DNA of 9,752 bases from RGIG6353 sp045594565 (GTDB lineage Bacteria > Bacillota > Clostridia > Oscillospirales > SIG627), in the NCBI GenBank assembly GCA_045594565.1, contig JAZNYT010000096.1:1-9752 (forward strand), given 5' to 3'. Below the pieces are notes generated by a model. That model ran no database searches. It saw only the letters and a list, made by a program, of their open reading frames with translations, and was not told the DNA's origin. How positions within the stretch are numbered: position 1 is the first letter of the stretch; the number at the start of each line of letters is the position of its first letter. Positions 1 to 6,754 of this stretch are shown here, piece after piece. The position numbers and the translations under genes were made by a program.

Positions 1-15
1 CCTCTTTCTCCGCCA
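1..15 (+). tRNA. Probable 3' end of a tRNA-Ser (partial)
   Basis: The first 15 bases read as the 3' side of an acceptor stem (TTTCTCC), a discriminator G and an encoded CCA. G at the discriminator position and this acceptor sequence are usual for bacterial tRNA-Ser. Two hairpins follow directly, as expected after a tRNA gene. Only 15 bases are visible, so neither the anticodon nor the 5' half can be checked. It could instead be a duplicated tRNA 3' fragment (attachment-site type), since a similar fragment lies at 1563-1585. Confidence 0.4.
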
Positions 16-20
16 AATGT

Positions 21-75
21 AGACACCATTGAAATCTGAACCCTAAAGGTTTGGACACCAATGGTGTCTTTTCTT
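21..75 (+). terminator. Long hairpin with T-rich tail, likely terminator of the upstream tRNA
   Basis: AGACACCATTG (21-31) pairs perfectly with CAATGGTGTCT (59-69). After a 3x3 internal loop the stem continues for 8 bp (35-42 with 48-55, two G-U pairs), closed by the loop CTAAA. A T-rich tract follows directly. This is a strong RNA hairpin for plus-strand transcription and fits an intrinsic terminator for the tRNA ending at base 15. The near-perfect arms could also be the inverted repeats of a small palindromic element. Confidence 0.5.
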
Positions 76-111
76 TAAAACCCAAGTATTTATGCGGGTT
101 TTAAAGGTTTT
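73..111 (+). terminator. Second hairpin, terminator-like
   Basis: CTTTAAAACCC (73-83) pairs perfectly with GGGTTTTAAAG (96-106) across a 12-base loop, and GTTTTT follows. It fits a second, tandem intrinsic terminator in the plus direction. Read on the minus strand it would sit downstream of the transposase gene but lacks a U run there. Confidence 0.45.
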
Positions 112-228
112 TGAGCGCACGTTTCAATTTGGACACAAAAAGGGAAAAAGCCGAAAAACCGAAAGCAAACTGTTGAAACGGATGGATTTGAACCCACGAA
201 TCCAATTTGAAATCAATAGAAAAGCGGC

Positions 229-1353
229 TCATTTACTGAAGTAATCCTCTTCTTTTTCCATCGGTGTCTTGTATCGGTTCTTTTTGTGTGGACGTTTGAA
301 ATTATAGAATTCAATATATGCATCAACCGCTTTGATAAATTCTTTTTCAGAGCGGTATTTTATTCGGTATAGTTCCTCTCTCTTCATGTTCGAGAAGAAA
401 CTTTCTATTACGGCATTGTCATAAGGAACCCCTGAACGCGAGAACGACTGCGTAACATGAAGGGACTCCAAATATTCCCGATATGTGTAGGAAGTATAGT
501 TTCCGCCCCGATCCGAATGAAAAGTCAAACCGTCTGGTTTTTCTCTTTTTTCAAATGCTGCTTTGAATGTGCTTTTCGTTAACTGCGTACTGCAGTTGCG
601 ACTCACTTTATACCCAACGACCGCACGGGCATATAAATCAATAATCGCACAAATATAATAGTTTATTTCTTTGAATCGGAAACAAGTGACATCACCCACC
701 CAAACTTGGTTTGGCGCTGTTACTGAAAACTGTTGTTTCAAACGATTGTTGTAGCAGTTTTTGCCTTTTTCGTAAAACTCTTTGGCGCCTTCACGAACAC
801 TGAGCAACCCTATATCTCGCATAATCTCTCTTACCATTTCAACGCTGATATGATATCCTTGCTCTTTCATTGTAGCGTGGACTTTGTTTGCTCCGAAAAT
901 TTGATTGCTGTCATCATAGATTTGTTGGATCTTTGCTCTGAATTCTTCACGTCGCTTTGAATACCACGTGTTACTCTTTTTGTTTCGCCAAAGGTGATTG
1001 TAAAAGGTACCTCGCGAAACTTGTAATGCATCGCACAGCATATGGACGTTGTATTGACCGTAAAGATCTTCCAATGCCGCCAGTTTTACTTGTAAAGGAT
1101 CACTTGCAAAACAATGCGCTTTATGTATGATCTCAATGATCCCCTCCAATCGTGCCACTTTGTTTTGGAGCAAGCGGAAATTCTTTGCAGATAGTTCTGC
1201 TTTCTGATCGTTGGCTGATGAAAAAGTCTGTATCCAAGAGTAAACTGTACTGCGGGGAATATTGGTAGACTCCGTAATAGAAGCAACACTTTCTCCATTC
1301 TTATATCTCTGAAAAACAGACTTTTTTGCTTCGTCTGTATATTTTAGGTTCAT
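229..1353 (-). CDS. IS3-family transposase, single ORF
   Basis: A 374-residue DDE transposase that would catalyse cut-out and insertion of the surrounding element. Residues 1-45 form an OrfA-type helix-turn-helix (ITESTNIPRSTVYSW). About 52-78 is a likely leucine-zipper stretch. About 132-190 is the HTH_21 domain (IFGANKVHATMKEQGYHIS). The integrase core spans about 205-355, with catalytic residues D221 (VGDVTCF), D281 (HSDRGGNY) and E317 (DNAVIESFF), giving the DD(35)E spacing of the IS3 family. Translation probably starts at the ATG at 1353, which has an AAGGAG site 9-10 bases upstream; the open frame extends 16 codons further but without such a site. Most IS3 elements make this protein by frameshifting between orfA and orfB, whereas here it is one continuous frame. 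No inactivating change is visible, so it may be active. Confidence 0.93.
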   Translation of the reverse strand: MNLKYTDEAKKSVFQRYKNGESVASITESTNIPRSTVYSWIQTFSSANDQKAELSAKNFRLLQNKVARLEGIIEIIHKAHCFASDPLQVKLAALEDLYGQYNVHMLCDALQVSRGTFYNHLWRNKKSNTWYSKRREEFRAKIQQIYDDSNQIFGANKVHATMKEQGYHISVEMVREIMRDIGLLSVREGAKEFYEKGKNCYNNRLKQQFSVTAPNQVWVGDVTCFRFKEINYYICAIIDLYARAVVGYKVSRNCSTQLTKSTFKAAFEKREKPDGLTFHSDRGGNYTSYTYREYLESLHVTQSFSRSGVPYDNAVIESFFSNMKREELYRIKYRSEKEFIKAVDAYIEFYNFKRPHKKNRYKTPMEKEEDYFSK

Positions 1354-1378
1354 GCTATATCTTCTCCTTTTTTGAGAA

Positions 1379-1387
1379 AGTATAGCA
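1379..1387 (-). promoter_or_regulatory. Extended -10 promoter of the transposase gene
   Basis: The complement reads TGCTATACT, an extended -10 box, about 25 bases upstream of the transposase ATG and just before its AAGGAG site. No good -35 box lies at 17 bases, which is tolerated in extended -10 promoters. Confidence 0.35.
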
Positions 1388-1484
1388 TATTGAATTATCA
1401 AAAGGTTGAACGTACAGAAAATGACATTTGCTCGAGCGTTCAGTCATATACGGCAGAGGGTTCGATTTTATGCTACCCTTCCAT

Positions 1485-1522
1485 AAAAAACAGTATGCGC
1501 CTTTTGGTGTGTACTGTTTTTT
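1485..1522 (+). repeat. 17-bp hairpin with A-run and T-run flanks
   Basis: Bases 1485-1501 pair with 1506-1522 over the full 17 bp around a TTTT loop. The base of the stem is A6/T6, then CAGTA/TACTG, then GCGCC/GGTGT with G-U pairs. The G-U pairs work only in plus-strand RNA, so the structure is better adapted to plus-strand transcription. It has the shape of an intrinsic terminator and lies just after another tRNA-3'-end-like stretch (1460-1483, GGTTCGATT... ending CCA). I suspect a dispersed clostridial repeat, but copy number cannot be judged here. Confidence 0.5.
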
Positions 1523-1562
1523 ATATTGTACAAAGGGAGGATTCGAAGTTTATGCCCGTAGG

Positions 1563-1585
1563 GGTAAATCCCACTCTCTGCGCCA
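1563..1585 (+). other. tRNA-Ser 3'-end-like fragment (possible attachment remnant)
   Basis: AAATCCCACTCTCTGCGCCA (1566-1585) resembles the T-arm 3' strand, acceptor 3' strand and CCA of a tRNA-Ser. The T-loop is degenerate (GGGGTAAATC in place of a GGTTCAAATC type), and no tRNA 5' half precedes it, so it is not a working gene. The last bases resemble bases 1-15 (CTCTGCGCCA against TTCTCCGCCA). The IS element lies between the two copies. Confidence 0.35.
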
Positions 1586-1633
1586 AAAAAAACAGAACAT
1601 TTATCTACACCGACAAACGTTCTGCTTTTTTTT
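1585..1633 (-). terminator. Bidirectional intrinsic terminator downstream of the YeiH-type transporter gene
   Basis: CAGAAC (1593-1598) pairs with GTTCTG (1619-1624), and the stem is extended by A8 (1585-1592) against T8 (1626-1633) with a single bulged C. The loop is about 20 bases. On the minus strand it lies 30 bases past the transporter stop codon and ends in eight Us. It can also act on plus-strand transcripts. Confidence 0.7.
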
Positions 1634-1663
1634 ATTTTATACAATACCTCTTTTGCTCATTTT

Positions 1664-2689
1664 TTACATAAGTCCCATACACCAGATAACCGCGAGGGCG
1701 GTGAGAGTTACAAGCGTGTCAATAGTGACTCCATAAAACATAGGTTTGAGCCCTGCTTTTTTAAAGTCGGTAATGCTTGTGTTAAGTCCTATTGCCGCAA
1801 GGGCGGTGACCATCAGAAACTTGCTTGTGCTCTTAAATACATCTGACAGTGCGGCAGGAATAAAGCCTGTGCTGTTGAGAATTGCAAGGAGAAGGAATCC
1901 GCCGATAAACCAAGGGATAATTTTAAATACGTTTACCTTCCTTCCGTCGCTTACGGCTTTCATCTCCTTCTGCTTTATACGTGTACCTATATATGCAAAG
2001 ACGAGAACTGTTGGAATAATTGCAATAGTTCGTGTAAGCTTTACCATTGTGGCAAAATCACCCGCAGCTTCTGAAAAAGCATATCCCGATGCAACGACAC
2101 TGGCGGTATCGTTGACCGAAGTACCTGCCCATATACCGTAGGCTATATCGGACATACCGAGTGCCATACCCATAAGAGGGTAAAGAGCCACCATCACCAT
2201 ATCAAAAATGAAGGTTGACGACATAGCAAAAGCAATATCCTTATCATCAGCATCGATTACGGGCGCGATAGCCGCTACAGCCGAGCCTCCGCATATACCC
2301 GTACCTGCCGAAATAAGATTACTGAGCTTCCAGTTAAGTCCGAAAATCTTACGAATAAAATATCCTCCGCCGAAGCACATAGCAAAGGTGAAAATCATTA
2401 CGAAAAAGGTCATCTTTCCCACCGACATAATAGTGCTGACAGAAAGAGATGCACCCAGAAGAATAATAGCGATTTTCAGTATTCTTTTAGAAGTGAATTT
2501 AAGAGCGGGCTTTATCCAGGTTGGGTGGAAAAAGCTATTGATAATCGTGCCCATAAACAAGGCAATAATAGATGCTCCGAGCATTTCGCCGGGAATCAAT
2601 TTTTCCAAAAACACCGAAAGTCCTGCCACCGCAAAGCATATAGCAACACCCAGTATAAAAGTCCCTTGTTTTTTTATTTTAGATTTCAT
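1664..2689 (-). CDS. YeiH/UPF0324 family membrane protein (putative sulfate exporter family)
   Basis: A 341-residue inner-membrane protein with about ten hydrophobic segments. It belongs to the UPF0324 group (YeiH-like, often named putative sulfate exporter), whose transport substrate is mostly unproven. Visible family signatures are GTGICGGSAVAAIAP (129-143), GTSVNDTASVVASG (189-202) and VTALAAIGLNTS (294-305). The length is normal for the family. The ATG at 2689 is preceded by AAGGAG with a 7-base spacer. Transcription probably starts from the symmetric divergent promoter at 2720-2751 and ends at the hairpin at 1585-1633, so the gene is likely monocistronic. A decayed copy of its first ~38 codons lies at about 6755-6856, so the original neighbour was the DUF1835 gene, now represented here only by a fragment. 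Confidence 0.9.
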   Translation of the reverse strand: MKSKIKKQGTFILGVAICFAVAGLSVFLEKLIPGEMLGASIIALFMGTIINSFFHPTWIKPALKFTSKRILKIAIILLGASLSVSTIMSVGKMTFFVMIFTFAMCFGGGYFIRKIFGLNWKLSNLISAGTGICGGSAVAAIAPVIDADDKDIAFAMSSTFIFDMVMVALYPLMGMALGMSDIAYGIWAGTSVNDTASVVASGYAFSEAAGDFATMVKLTRTIAIIPTVLVFAYIGTRIKQKEMKAVSDGRKVNVFKIIPWFIGGFLLLAILNSTGFIPAALSDVFKSTSKFLMVTALAAIGLNTSITDFKKAGLKPMFYGVTIDTLVTLTALAVIWCMGLM

Positions 2690-2849
2690 AGCGTTACTCC
2701 TTAAATTGTCTGTTTTTACTTGATTTTACCACAAATCTATACCAAAATCAAGTTGCATATTGTACAAATATAGCACAAGGAATAAATATATGAAAAGATT
2801 TTTAAATACAACAAACTGCAATTACTTTAACTCTTGTTTTCTCGAAAAG
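2578..2849. repeat. Duplicated divergent cassette, copy A
   Basis: This segment matches 6756-7019 in the same orientation, with roughly four bases in five identical across the intergenic part. It contains the first ~37 codons of the YeiH-type gene (minus), the shared divergent promoter and the first 20 codons of a DUF1835 gene (plus). In copy A the transporter side is intact and the DUF1835 side is broken. Homology stops abruptly after the codons for Leu-Glu-Lys at 2841-2849. Confidence 0.85.
2720..2751. promoter_or_regulatory. Symmetric face-to-face divergent promoter
   Basis: CTTGATTTT (2719-2727) and AAAATCAAG (2744-2752) form an inverted repeat with 9-bp arms. On the minus strand the arms give TTGATT, 17 bases, TAAAAT, a good promoter for the transporter gene. 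On the plus strand they give TTGATT, 17 bases, CAAAAT, pointing at the truncated DUF1835 fragment. Each arm therefore serves as -35 for one direction and overlaps the -10 for the other, so only one direction can be occupied at once. The palindrome could also be an operator. The plus-strand -10 has lost its first T compared with the TAAAAT in copy B. Confidence 0.6.
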
Positions 2850-2858
2850 GAGCTATAA
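2790..2858 (+). pseudogene. Truncated 5' fragment of a DUF1835 gene
   Basis: The frame encodes only 22 residues, ending EKEL and a stop. The first 20 residues (MKRFLNTTNCNYFNSCFLEK) match the start of the intact protein at 6960 with four differences. AGGA lies 8 bases before the ATG. Everything after the LEK codons is missing and unrelated sequence follows. It is a relic, not a likely functional peptide. Confidence 0.8.
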
Positions 2859-2906
2859 ATACGTGCCGTAGCGCTCACGTCGCTATGTCCATATCCTTAC
2901 CTCTTT

Positions 2907-3752
2907 TTACAGTTGCGCTTCCGCAGGCTTCAGATGAAATTTATAATATTTCCTGTACTCTCTCGGTGACATAGCGTAAAAAATCTTGAACTGCTTTGAA
3001 AAATAACTTATATCTTCAAACCCGACCTTTTCCATTATTTCCGAAATGTTAAGGTCGGAATTTTCGAGCAGTCTTTTTGCGGTGTCCATTTTACGGCATT
3101 TGATGTAATGAGCAGGGGTTTGACCTGTCTTTTCCCTGAAAAAGCGTATAAAATGATTCGGGTGCAGATGGGAAATATCGGCAAGCTCTCCGTTTGAGAT
3201 AGGCTTATCCAGGTTGTCGTTTATATGACGCAAAACCTCGTCAAGTCTGTTGTCGGTACGGCTTTTGATTGAAACCTGACTTTTTTTCGAAAGCTCGATA
3301 TATCTTTCAATCAGACTTAAAACACAGGACTTGATTTTCAAAATATCGGTGATTGATTTCCCTTTTGTCCTTGCATAAGTGTCAAAGACAGAAAGTGCAA
3401 TATCACCTTTTTCAAGCTTTACAAAATAGGGAAGGTTAAGAAGCGAAAAAAGATTTGTGTCCGTAGGGTAAATATCAAAATGCATCCAGTATTTTTCAAA
3501 AAGGTCATCATCGTTTTTCTTGAATCGGTGCTTTATATGTACAGGGATGAAAAACCATTCGCCTGCTTCGGCCTCATACACAGTGTCCTCAATTTCAATT
3601 GTACAGCTCCCTTTTGTGATACAGTAAAATTTATTTTGGTTAAAGTTGTGCCAGTCAGATTTCCACGAGTCCTCCGGCAAAAACGAAACAAATCCACCAT
3701 TATTCACACTCGCATTCAGATTTGACACAAATACATCCTGCAGATATTCCAT
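2907..3752 (-). CDS. AraC-family transcriptional regulator with N-terminal cupin domain
   Basis: A 281-residue cytoplasmic regulator. Residues about 20-95 form an AraC-type cupin ligand pocket (FYCITKGSC, EAGEWFFIPVHIKHRF), usual in regulators that sense sugars. Residues about 170-270 form the DNA-binding domain with two helix-turn-helices: about 186-207 (NGELADISHLHPNHFIRFFR, then EKTGQTPAHYI) and about 236-257 (ISEIMEKVGFEDISYFSKQF), followed by the typical MSPREYRK end. The frame is open upstream to a TTG at 3797, but the ATG at 3752 has GGAGG eight bases before it and is the better start. The promoter at 3789-3817 lies upstream of this ATG. It is divergent from the hydrolase operon with about 114 bases between start codons, which suggests it controls that operon and perhaps itself. 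The ligand is unknown. Confidence 0.92.
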   Translation of the reverse strand: MEYLQDVFVSNLNASVNNGGFVSFLPEDSWKSDWHNFNQNKFYCITKGSCTIEIEDTVYEAEAGEWFFIPVHIKHRFKKNDDDLFEKYWMHFDIYPTDTNLFSLLNLPYFVKLEKGDIALSVFDTYARTKGKSITDILKIKSCVLSLIERYIELSKKSQVSIKSRTDNRLDEVLRHINDNLDKPISNGELADISHLHPNHFIRFFREKTGQTPAHYIKCRKMDTAKRLLENSDLNISEIMEKVGFEDISYFSKQFKIFYAMSPREYRKYYKFHLKPAEAQL

Positions 3753-3788
3753 TTCACTAGCCTCCAAACGAGAAATAATATCGCTAAT

Positions 3789-3817
3789 ATTATACAACTT
3801 TTTGTTGGGGTTGTCTA
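3789..3817 (-). promoter_or_regulatory. Promoter of the AraC-family gene
   Basis: The complement gives TAGACA (-35), a 17-base spacer and a perfect TATAAT (-10). The predicted transcript start lies about 30 bases upstream of the chosen ATG, and upstream of the GGAGG site. This supports the ATG at 3752 over the TTG at 3797, which falls inside the promoter region. Confidence 0.6.
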
Positions 3818-3837
3818 TAAAAAATTTAAAATTACGA

Positions 3838-3846
3838 TGCTATAAT
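3838..3846 (+). promoter_or_regulatory. Extended -10 box ahead of the hydrolase operon
   Basis: TGCTATAAT is a perfect extended -10. No -35 match lies at 16-18 bases upstream, where the sequence is A-rich. Promoters activated by AraC proteins often lack a -35 box. One difficulty is that a start seven bases downstream would leave a leader of only about 14 bases before the ATG at 3867, just keeping the AGAGGTG site, so a second upstream start is possible. Confidence 0.4.
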
Positions 3847-3866
3847 AAAGGCAAGAGGTGATTTTA

Positions 3867-5957
3867 ATGCTAAAAAAAGAAAACAACTATGATTTTCGCA
3901 GTGAACTTCGCCAGGTGCATAAAAAAGACCGCCGTGACCAAAGTGAAGTTTGCCGCGCAAACGAGCTTGAACTAAAAAACGGTGTCTGCATCGTTGTGCC
4001 CGAAGCAGAGGACATTATAATATATACTGCGGCAAAGGACTTTGCCGACTATCTTCTTGTGTCGATGGGCATCGGTGCAATGGTTTCATCCTGCGCCCCT
4101 TCGGGATTGCAGACGATAAAGCTTTCCATCTCACAGAATATCGGTGAGGCAAACGGATATATGGGTTATTCAATCACAACCGATGATGACGGCATCACGG
4201 TTGAAGGCTACGATTCGCGTGGCGTTATGCAGGGACTCTTCTTTATGGAAGACCTTATGAATATCCGCAAAGGCCCCTTTATGGAAAAAGGCAATATCAG
4301 AAGAAAGGCGCTTTTTGACTTTCGTATGACGCAGTCGCCTATCGGTATGTTTGACTATACCGACGAGTCACTTTCTCTTATGGCACATTTCGGATACGAC
4401 AGTGTAGACGTGTGGCTTAAGGACGGATGGACAACACTTCGCGGTAATTACATTGATATGCGAAGTCTTTGCGAACGTGCGGAAAAATACGGCATTAAAA
4501 TCAATATTGAGCTGTATAAGGTACACGCTATGCATCCTGATGAAGAGGGTGCGCAGGAATACTATGACAAAATGTACGGTGAGCTTTTCCGCGCTTGTCC
4601 ACGCATCGGTTCAATTATTCTTGAGGGCGAGGCGAACCATTTCGTAAGCAAAGACGCCGACGCTTGTATTGAATCGATGGTTGAAAATATTCCCACGGGT
4701 AAACAGAAATCAGGTTGGTGGCCGTGTAAGGATTATCCCGAATTTGCACAGATGATTATAAATGCCGTAAGAAAATACAGCAAAGATACCGAAATTCTTT
4801 TCTCTACGTACAACTGGGGATTCGCACCCGAGGAAAACAGAATCAGGCTTATTGAAAACCTTCCCGATGACGTTACGGTGCTTGCAACGTGGGATATGTT
4901 CCACAATTTCAGAAATGAAAACAGCGTGTCAAATATTCCCGACTATTCGCTCCGCTTTATCGGACCGGGTGAATATTTCACAAGCGAAGCAAAAGCCTGC
5001 AAAAAGCGCGGAATGAAGATTGCATCCATATCCAACACGGGCGGTAAGACATGGGATTTCGGTGTAATTCCTTACGAGCCGGCACCAGGCAGATGGATTG
5101 AAAGGCTTAAGCGAATTGTCAATGCAAACAAGAAATGGGGAGTAAGCGGTCTTCAGGAATGTATTCACTACGGATTATATCCGTCTATCGTGTGCGAGCT
5201 CAGCAAGTGGGCAGGCTTTACCGAAATCAAATCGCTTGAAGAAGTGTACGAAGACCTTCTTCGCCGTGACTTCGGCAAGCTTTGGAAAGAAGCAAAAGAA
5301 GCGTTTGACTGTATTGACGAAGCTATTGCAAACTATCCGATTTCAAACTCCGACCAGTACGGCGGATTCAGAATCGGACCTGCATATCCGTTGTGGACAA
5401 TTCACAACGGAAAGAAACCTCCTATGGAACACGCTATGTTCAAGAACATTTACAAAACACCGTATAATCCATACGGCTGGGACAGAGATTCACTTCCGGG
5501 TATACGTCTTCCCGAAGAAATTCGTGAACTTGAAACCATGGACAAGCTTTTTGAAAAGGGTATAAATATTCTTGACGGTACGAAAAGCGACAATGTGAAG
5601 CTTTTAAAGCTTTCCAATATGGTTAAGTTTATGAAAAACACCTGTATCACGGTTAAGCACACAAAGGAACTCTATCTTCTCCTTCAAAAGCTTAATCTTG
5701 AGAGCGACAGAGAAAAGCTGGACGGAATAATCAACGGAATGGAAGCAATTCTTCTCAAGGAAAAGGAAAATGTTCTTGATACAATTCCGATTGTGCAGTG
5801 CGACTCGATCCTCGGATGGGAGCCCAGTATGGAATACGTCGGTGACGAGGCGGCACTCCGCTGGAAACTCCGTCAGCTTGATTACGAGCTTACACATCAG
5901 CTTAATGAATTCAGAGCTTCAAACGGTCTTGTAGATATTTATGAAAATAAGGAATAA
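3867..5957 (+). CDS. GH20-like glycoside hydrolase (N-terminal GH20b-like domain plus TIM barrel)
   Basis: A 696-residue protein without signal peptide or membrane segments, so cytoplasmic. Residues about 35-140 resemble the alpha/beta domain found before the barrel in GH20, GH67 and GH84 enzymes (TVEGYDSRGVMQGLFFMEDL). Residues about 150-460 look like a TIM barrel with blocks MHPDEEG (222-228), ILEGEANHF (251-259), YNWG (315-318), NTGGKTWD (390-397) and GLQECIHYG (428-436). The C-terminal 230 residues are mostly helical. The canonical GH20 Asp-Glu pair is not seen; E255 and E431 are conserved in the paralogue at 7606 and are my candidates for catalysis. I recognise no characterised member, so the substrate is unknown. 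The ATG at 3867 follows AGAGGTG by six bases and is preferred over the GTG at 3858. The creatininase gene starts six bases after the stop, indicating an operon. Confidence 0.75.
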   Translation: MLKKENNYDFRSELRQVHKKDRRDQSEVCRANELELKNGVCIVVPEAEDIIIYTAAKDFADYLLVSMGIGAMVSSCAPSGLQTIKLSISQNIGEANGYMGYSITTDDDGITVEGYDSRGVMQGLFFMEDLMNIRKGPFMEKGNIRRKALFDFRMTQSPIGMFDYTDESLSLMAHFGYDSVDVWLKDGWTTLRGNYIDMRSLCERAEKYGIKINIELYKVHAMHPDEEGAQEYYDKMYGELFRACPRIGSIILEGEANHFVSKDADACIESMVENIPTGKQKSGWWPCKDYPEFAQMIINAVRKYSKDTEILFSTYNWGFAPEENRIRLIENLPDDVTVLATWDMFHNFRNENSVSNIPDYSLRFIGPGEYFTSEAKACKKRGMKIASISNTGGKTWDFGVIPYEPAPGRWIERLKRIVNANKKWGVSGLQECIHYGLYPSIVCELSKWAGFTEIKSLEEVYEDLLRRDFGKLWKEAKEAFDCIDEAIANYPISNSDQYGGFRIGPAYPLWTIHNGKKPPMEHAMFKNIYKTPYNPYGWDRDSLPGIRLPEEIRELETMDKLFEKGINILDGTKSDNVKLLKLSNMVKFMKNTCITVKHTKELYLLLQKLNLESDREKLDGIINGMEAILLKEKENVLDTIPIVQCDSILGWEPSMEYVGDEAALRWKLRQLDYELTHQLNEFRASNGLVDIYENKE

Positions 5958-5963
5958 CGAATT

Positions 5964-6701
5964 ATGAGTAACAGTGTTAATATGGAATTCAGCTACTTTA
6001 AGGAAATCGAAAAGGCAAAGGAAGAGCGTTGGCCGTTCATTCTTCCCGTGGGAACAATGGAGTACCACAGTGCACATTGTCCGTACGGAACGGATACGCT
6101 GACGGCAATAGGCCTTGCCCGCGAGGTTGCAAAGAAGGTTGACTGTGTTGTACTTCCTCCAATCTGGTATGGCGTTGCAAGCTATGCCGTAGGCGGTCCC
6201 GAAACAAACACAATCGATGTAAAGTGTGACACGTTTGAGCTTTATATGTACGATATTCTCAAATCTCTCTTTGCGGCAGGAATCAACAGAAACATCTATC
6301 TGCTTATTGCACATCAGACAGAGGATTATCTTCCGATGACACTTGCCTGTATGAAAGCGGCAAAGAAGCTCACCTTTGAATATCTCGACGAAACAAAAGG
6401 CTACGGCTGGTGGGGCAAGAACGAGAATAAGGAATTTTACAACAATCTTTCCGATGAAGATAATCCGTGGAACTGGGTAAGAGTGCTTCTTTCCGAACAG
6501 ATTGCAAACACCCCCGGTGACCACGCAGGTATCTATGAATGCTCGGGACTTGAGTATCTTTACCCCGGTACAATCAAACTCGAAAGACTCTCTGAAACTG
6601 ACGATTGGTTTGCCGAAACAGCCAAAGATACTTCTCCTGAACTTGGCAAAGAGATAATTGATAAGATTGTTGATAAATTTGCGGAGATGTTGAGGAAGTA
6701 A
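5964..6701 (+). CDS. Creatininase-family amidohydrolase
   Basis: A 245-residue protein of the creatininase (creatinine amidohydrolase) fold, a metal-dependent family that opens cyclic amides or cleaves related C-N bonds. The first metal motif is clear: E33, H35 and D44 in PVGTMEYHSAHCPYGTD have the same spacing as the ligands Glu34, His36 and Asp45 of Pseudomonas creatininase. The later motif GDHAGIYECS (185-194) matches the usual HAG..ETS block, with E192. The usual NGHGGN or NGHYEN block is replaced by IAHQTED (115-121), keeping His117 but moving the acidic residue to E120/D121. Length is normal. It starts six bases after the hydrolase gene, with AAGGA about nine bases before the ATG, so the two are probably co-transcribed. 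The substrate is probably not creatinine; an amide or lactam of a sugar-derived compound is a guess from context. No clear terminator follows. Confidence 0.85.
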   Translation: MSNSVNMEFSYFKEIEKAKEERWPFILPVGTMEYHSAHCPYGTDTLTAIGLAREVAKKVDCVVLPPIWYGVASYAVGGPETNTIDVKCDTFELYMYDILKSLFAAGINRNIYLLIAHQTEDYLPMTLACMKAAKKLTFEYLDETKGYGWWGKNENKEFYNNLSDEDNPWNWVRVLLSEQIANTPGDHAGIYECSGLEYLYPGTIKLERLSETDDWFAETAKDTSPELGKEIIDKIVDKFAEMLRK

Positions 6702-6754
6702 TAGTAAAGCCTATCCACTTTGTGGTATGAACCTTTGACTTTTTACGGTACATC

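Larger units (their letters stand above)
112..1416 (-). mobile_element. IS3-family insertion sequence (ends approximate)
   Basis: A complete IS3-type transposase gene (229-1353) defines the element. The exact ends could not be fixed. Reading inward, ACGTTTCAATTTGG (118-131) on the left resembles ACGTTCAACCTTTTG on the complement of 1398-1412 on the right, but the match is imperfect. A TGTA...TACA pair (18-21 and 1413-1416) is another candidate. No convincing short target duplication was found at either pair. The 112-228 segment has no gene; it contains a TTTGGACAC motif (128-136) that also occurs at 50-58. Confidence 0.4.

Noticed and set aside
184..195. GGATTTGAACCC, the complement of a tRNA T-loop type motif (GGGTTCAAATCC), within the IS downstream region
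   Set aside because: The flanking stem does not pair properly and no acceptor or anticodon arm can be built, so it is not a tRNA gene.
1372..1736. Two plus-strand open frames of about 100 codons between the transposase and transporter genes
   Set aside because: They cross the hairpin, the terminator and the ends of flanking genes, have no ribosome site and encode low-complexity Phe/Tyr-rich sequence.
2865..2890. TAGCG...CGCTA inverted repeat after the AraC gene
   Set aside because: The arms are five bases with a seven-base loop and no U tract follows on the minus strand, so it is too weak to call a terminator.
5919..6524. A 201-codon minus-strand open frame opposite the creatininase gene
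   Set aside because: It is antisense to a gene with clear family motifs, has cysteine-rich composition without recognisable domains, and is a reading-frame shadow.
6715..6727. CCAC-TTT-GTGG hairpin after the creatininase gene
   Set aside because: It is only four base pairs with no T tract, not adequate for a terminator.
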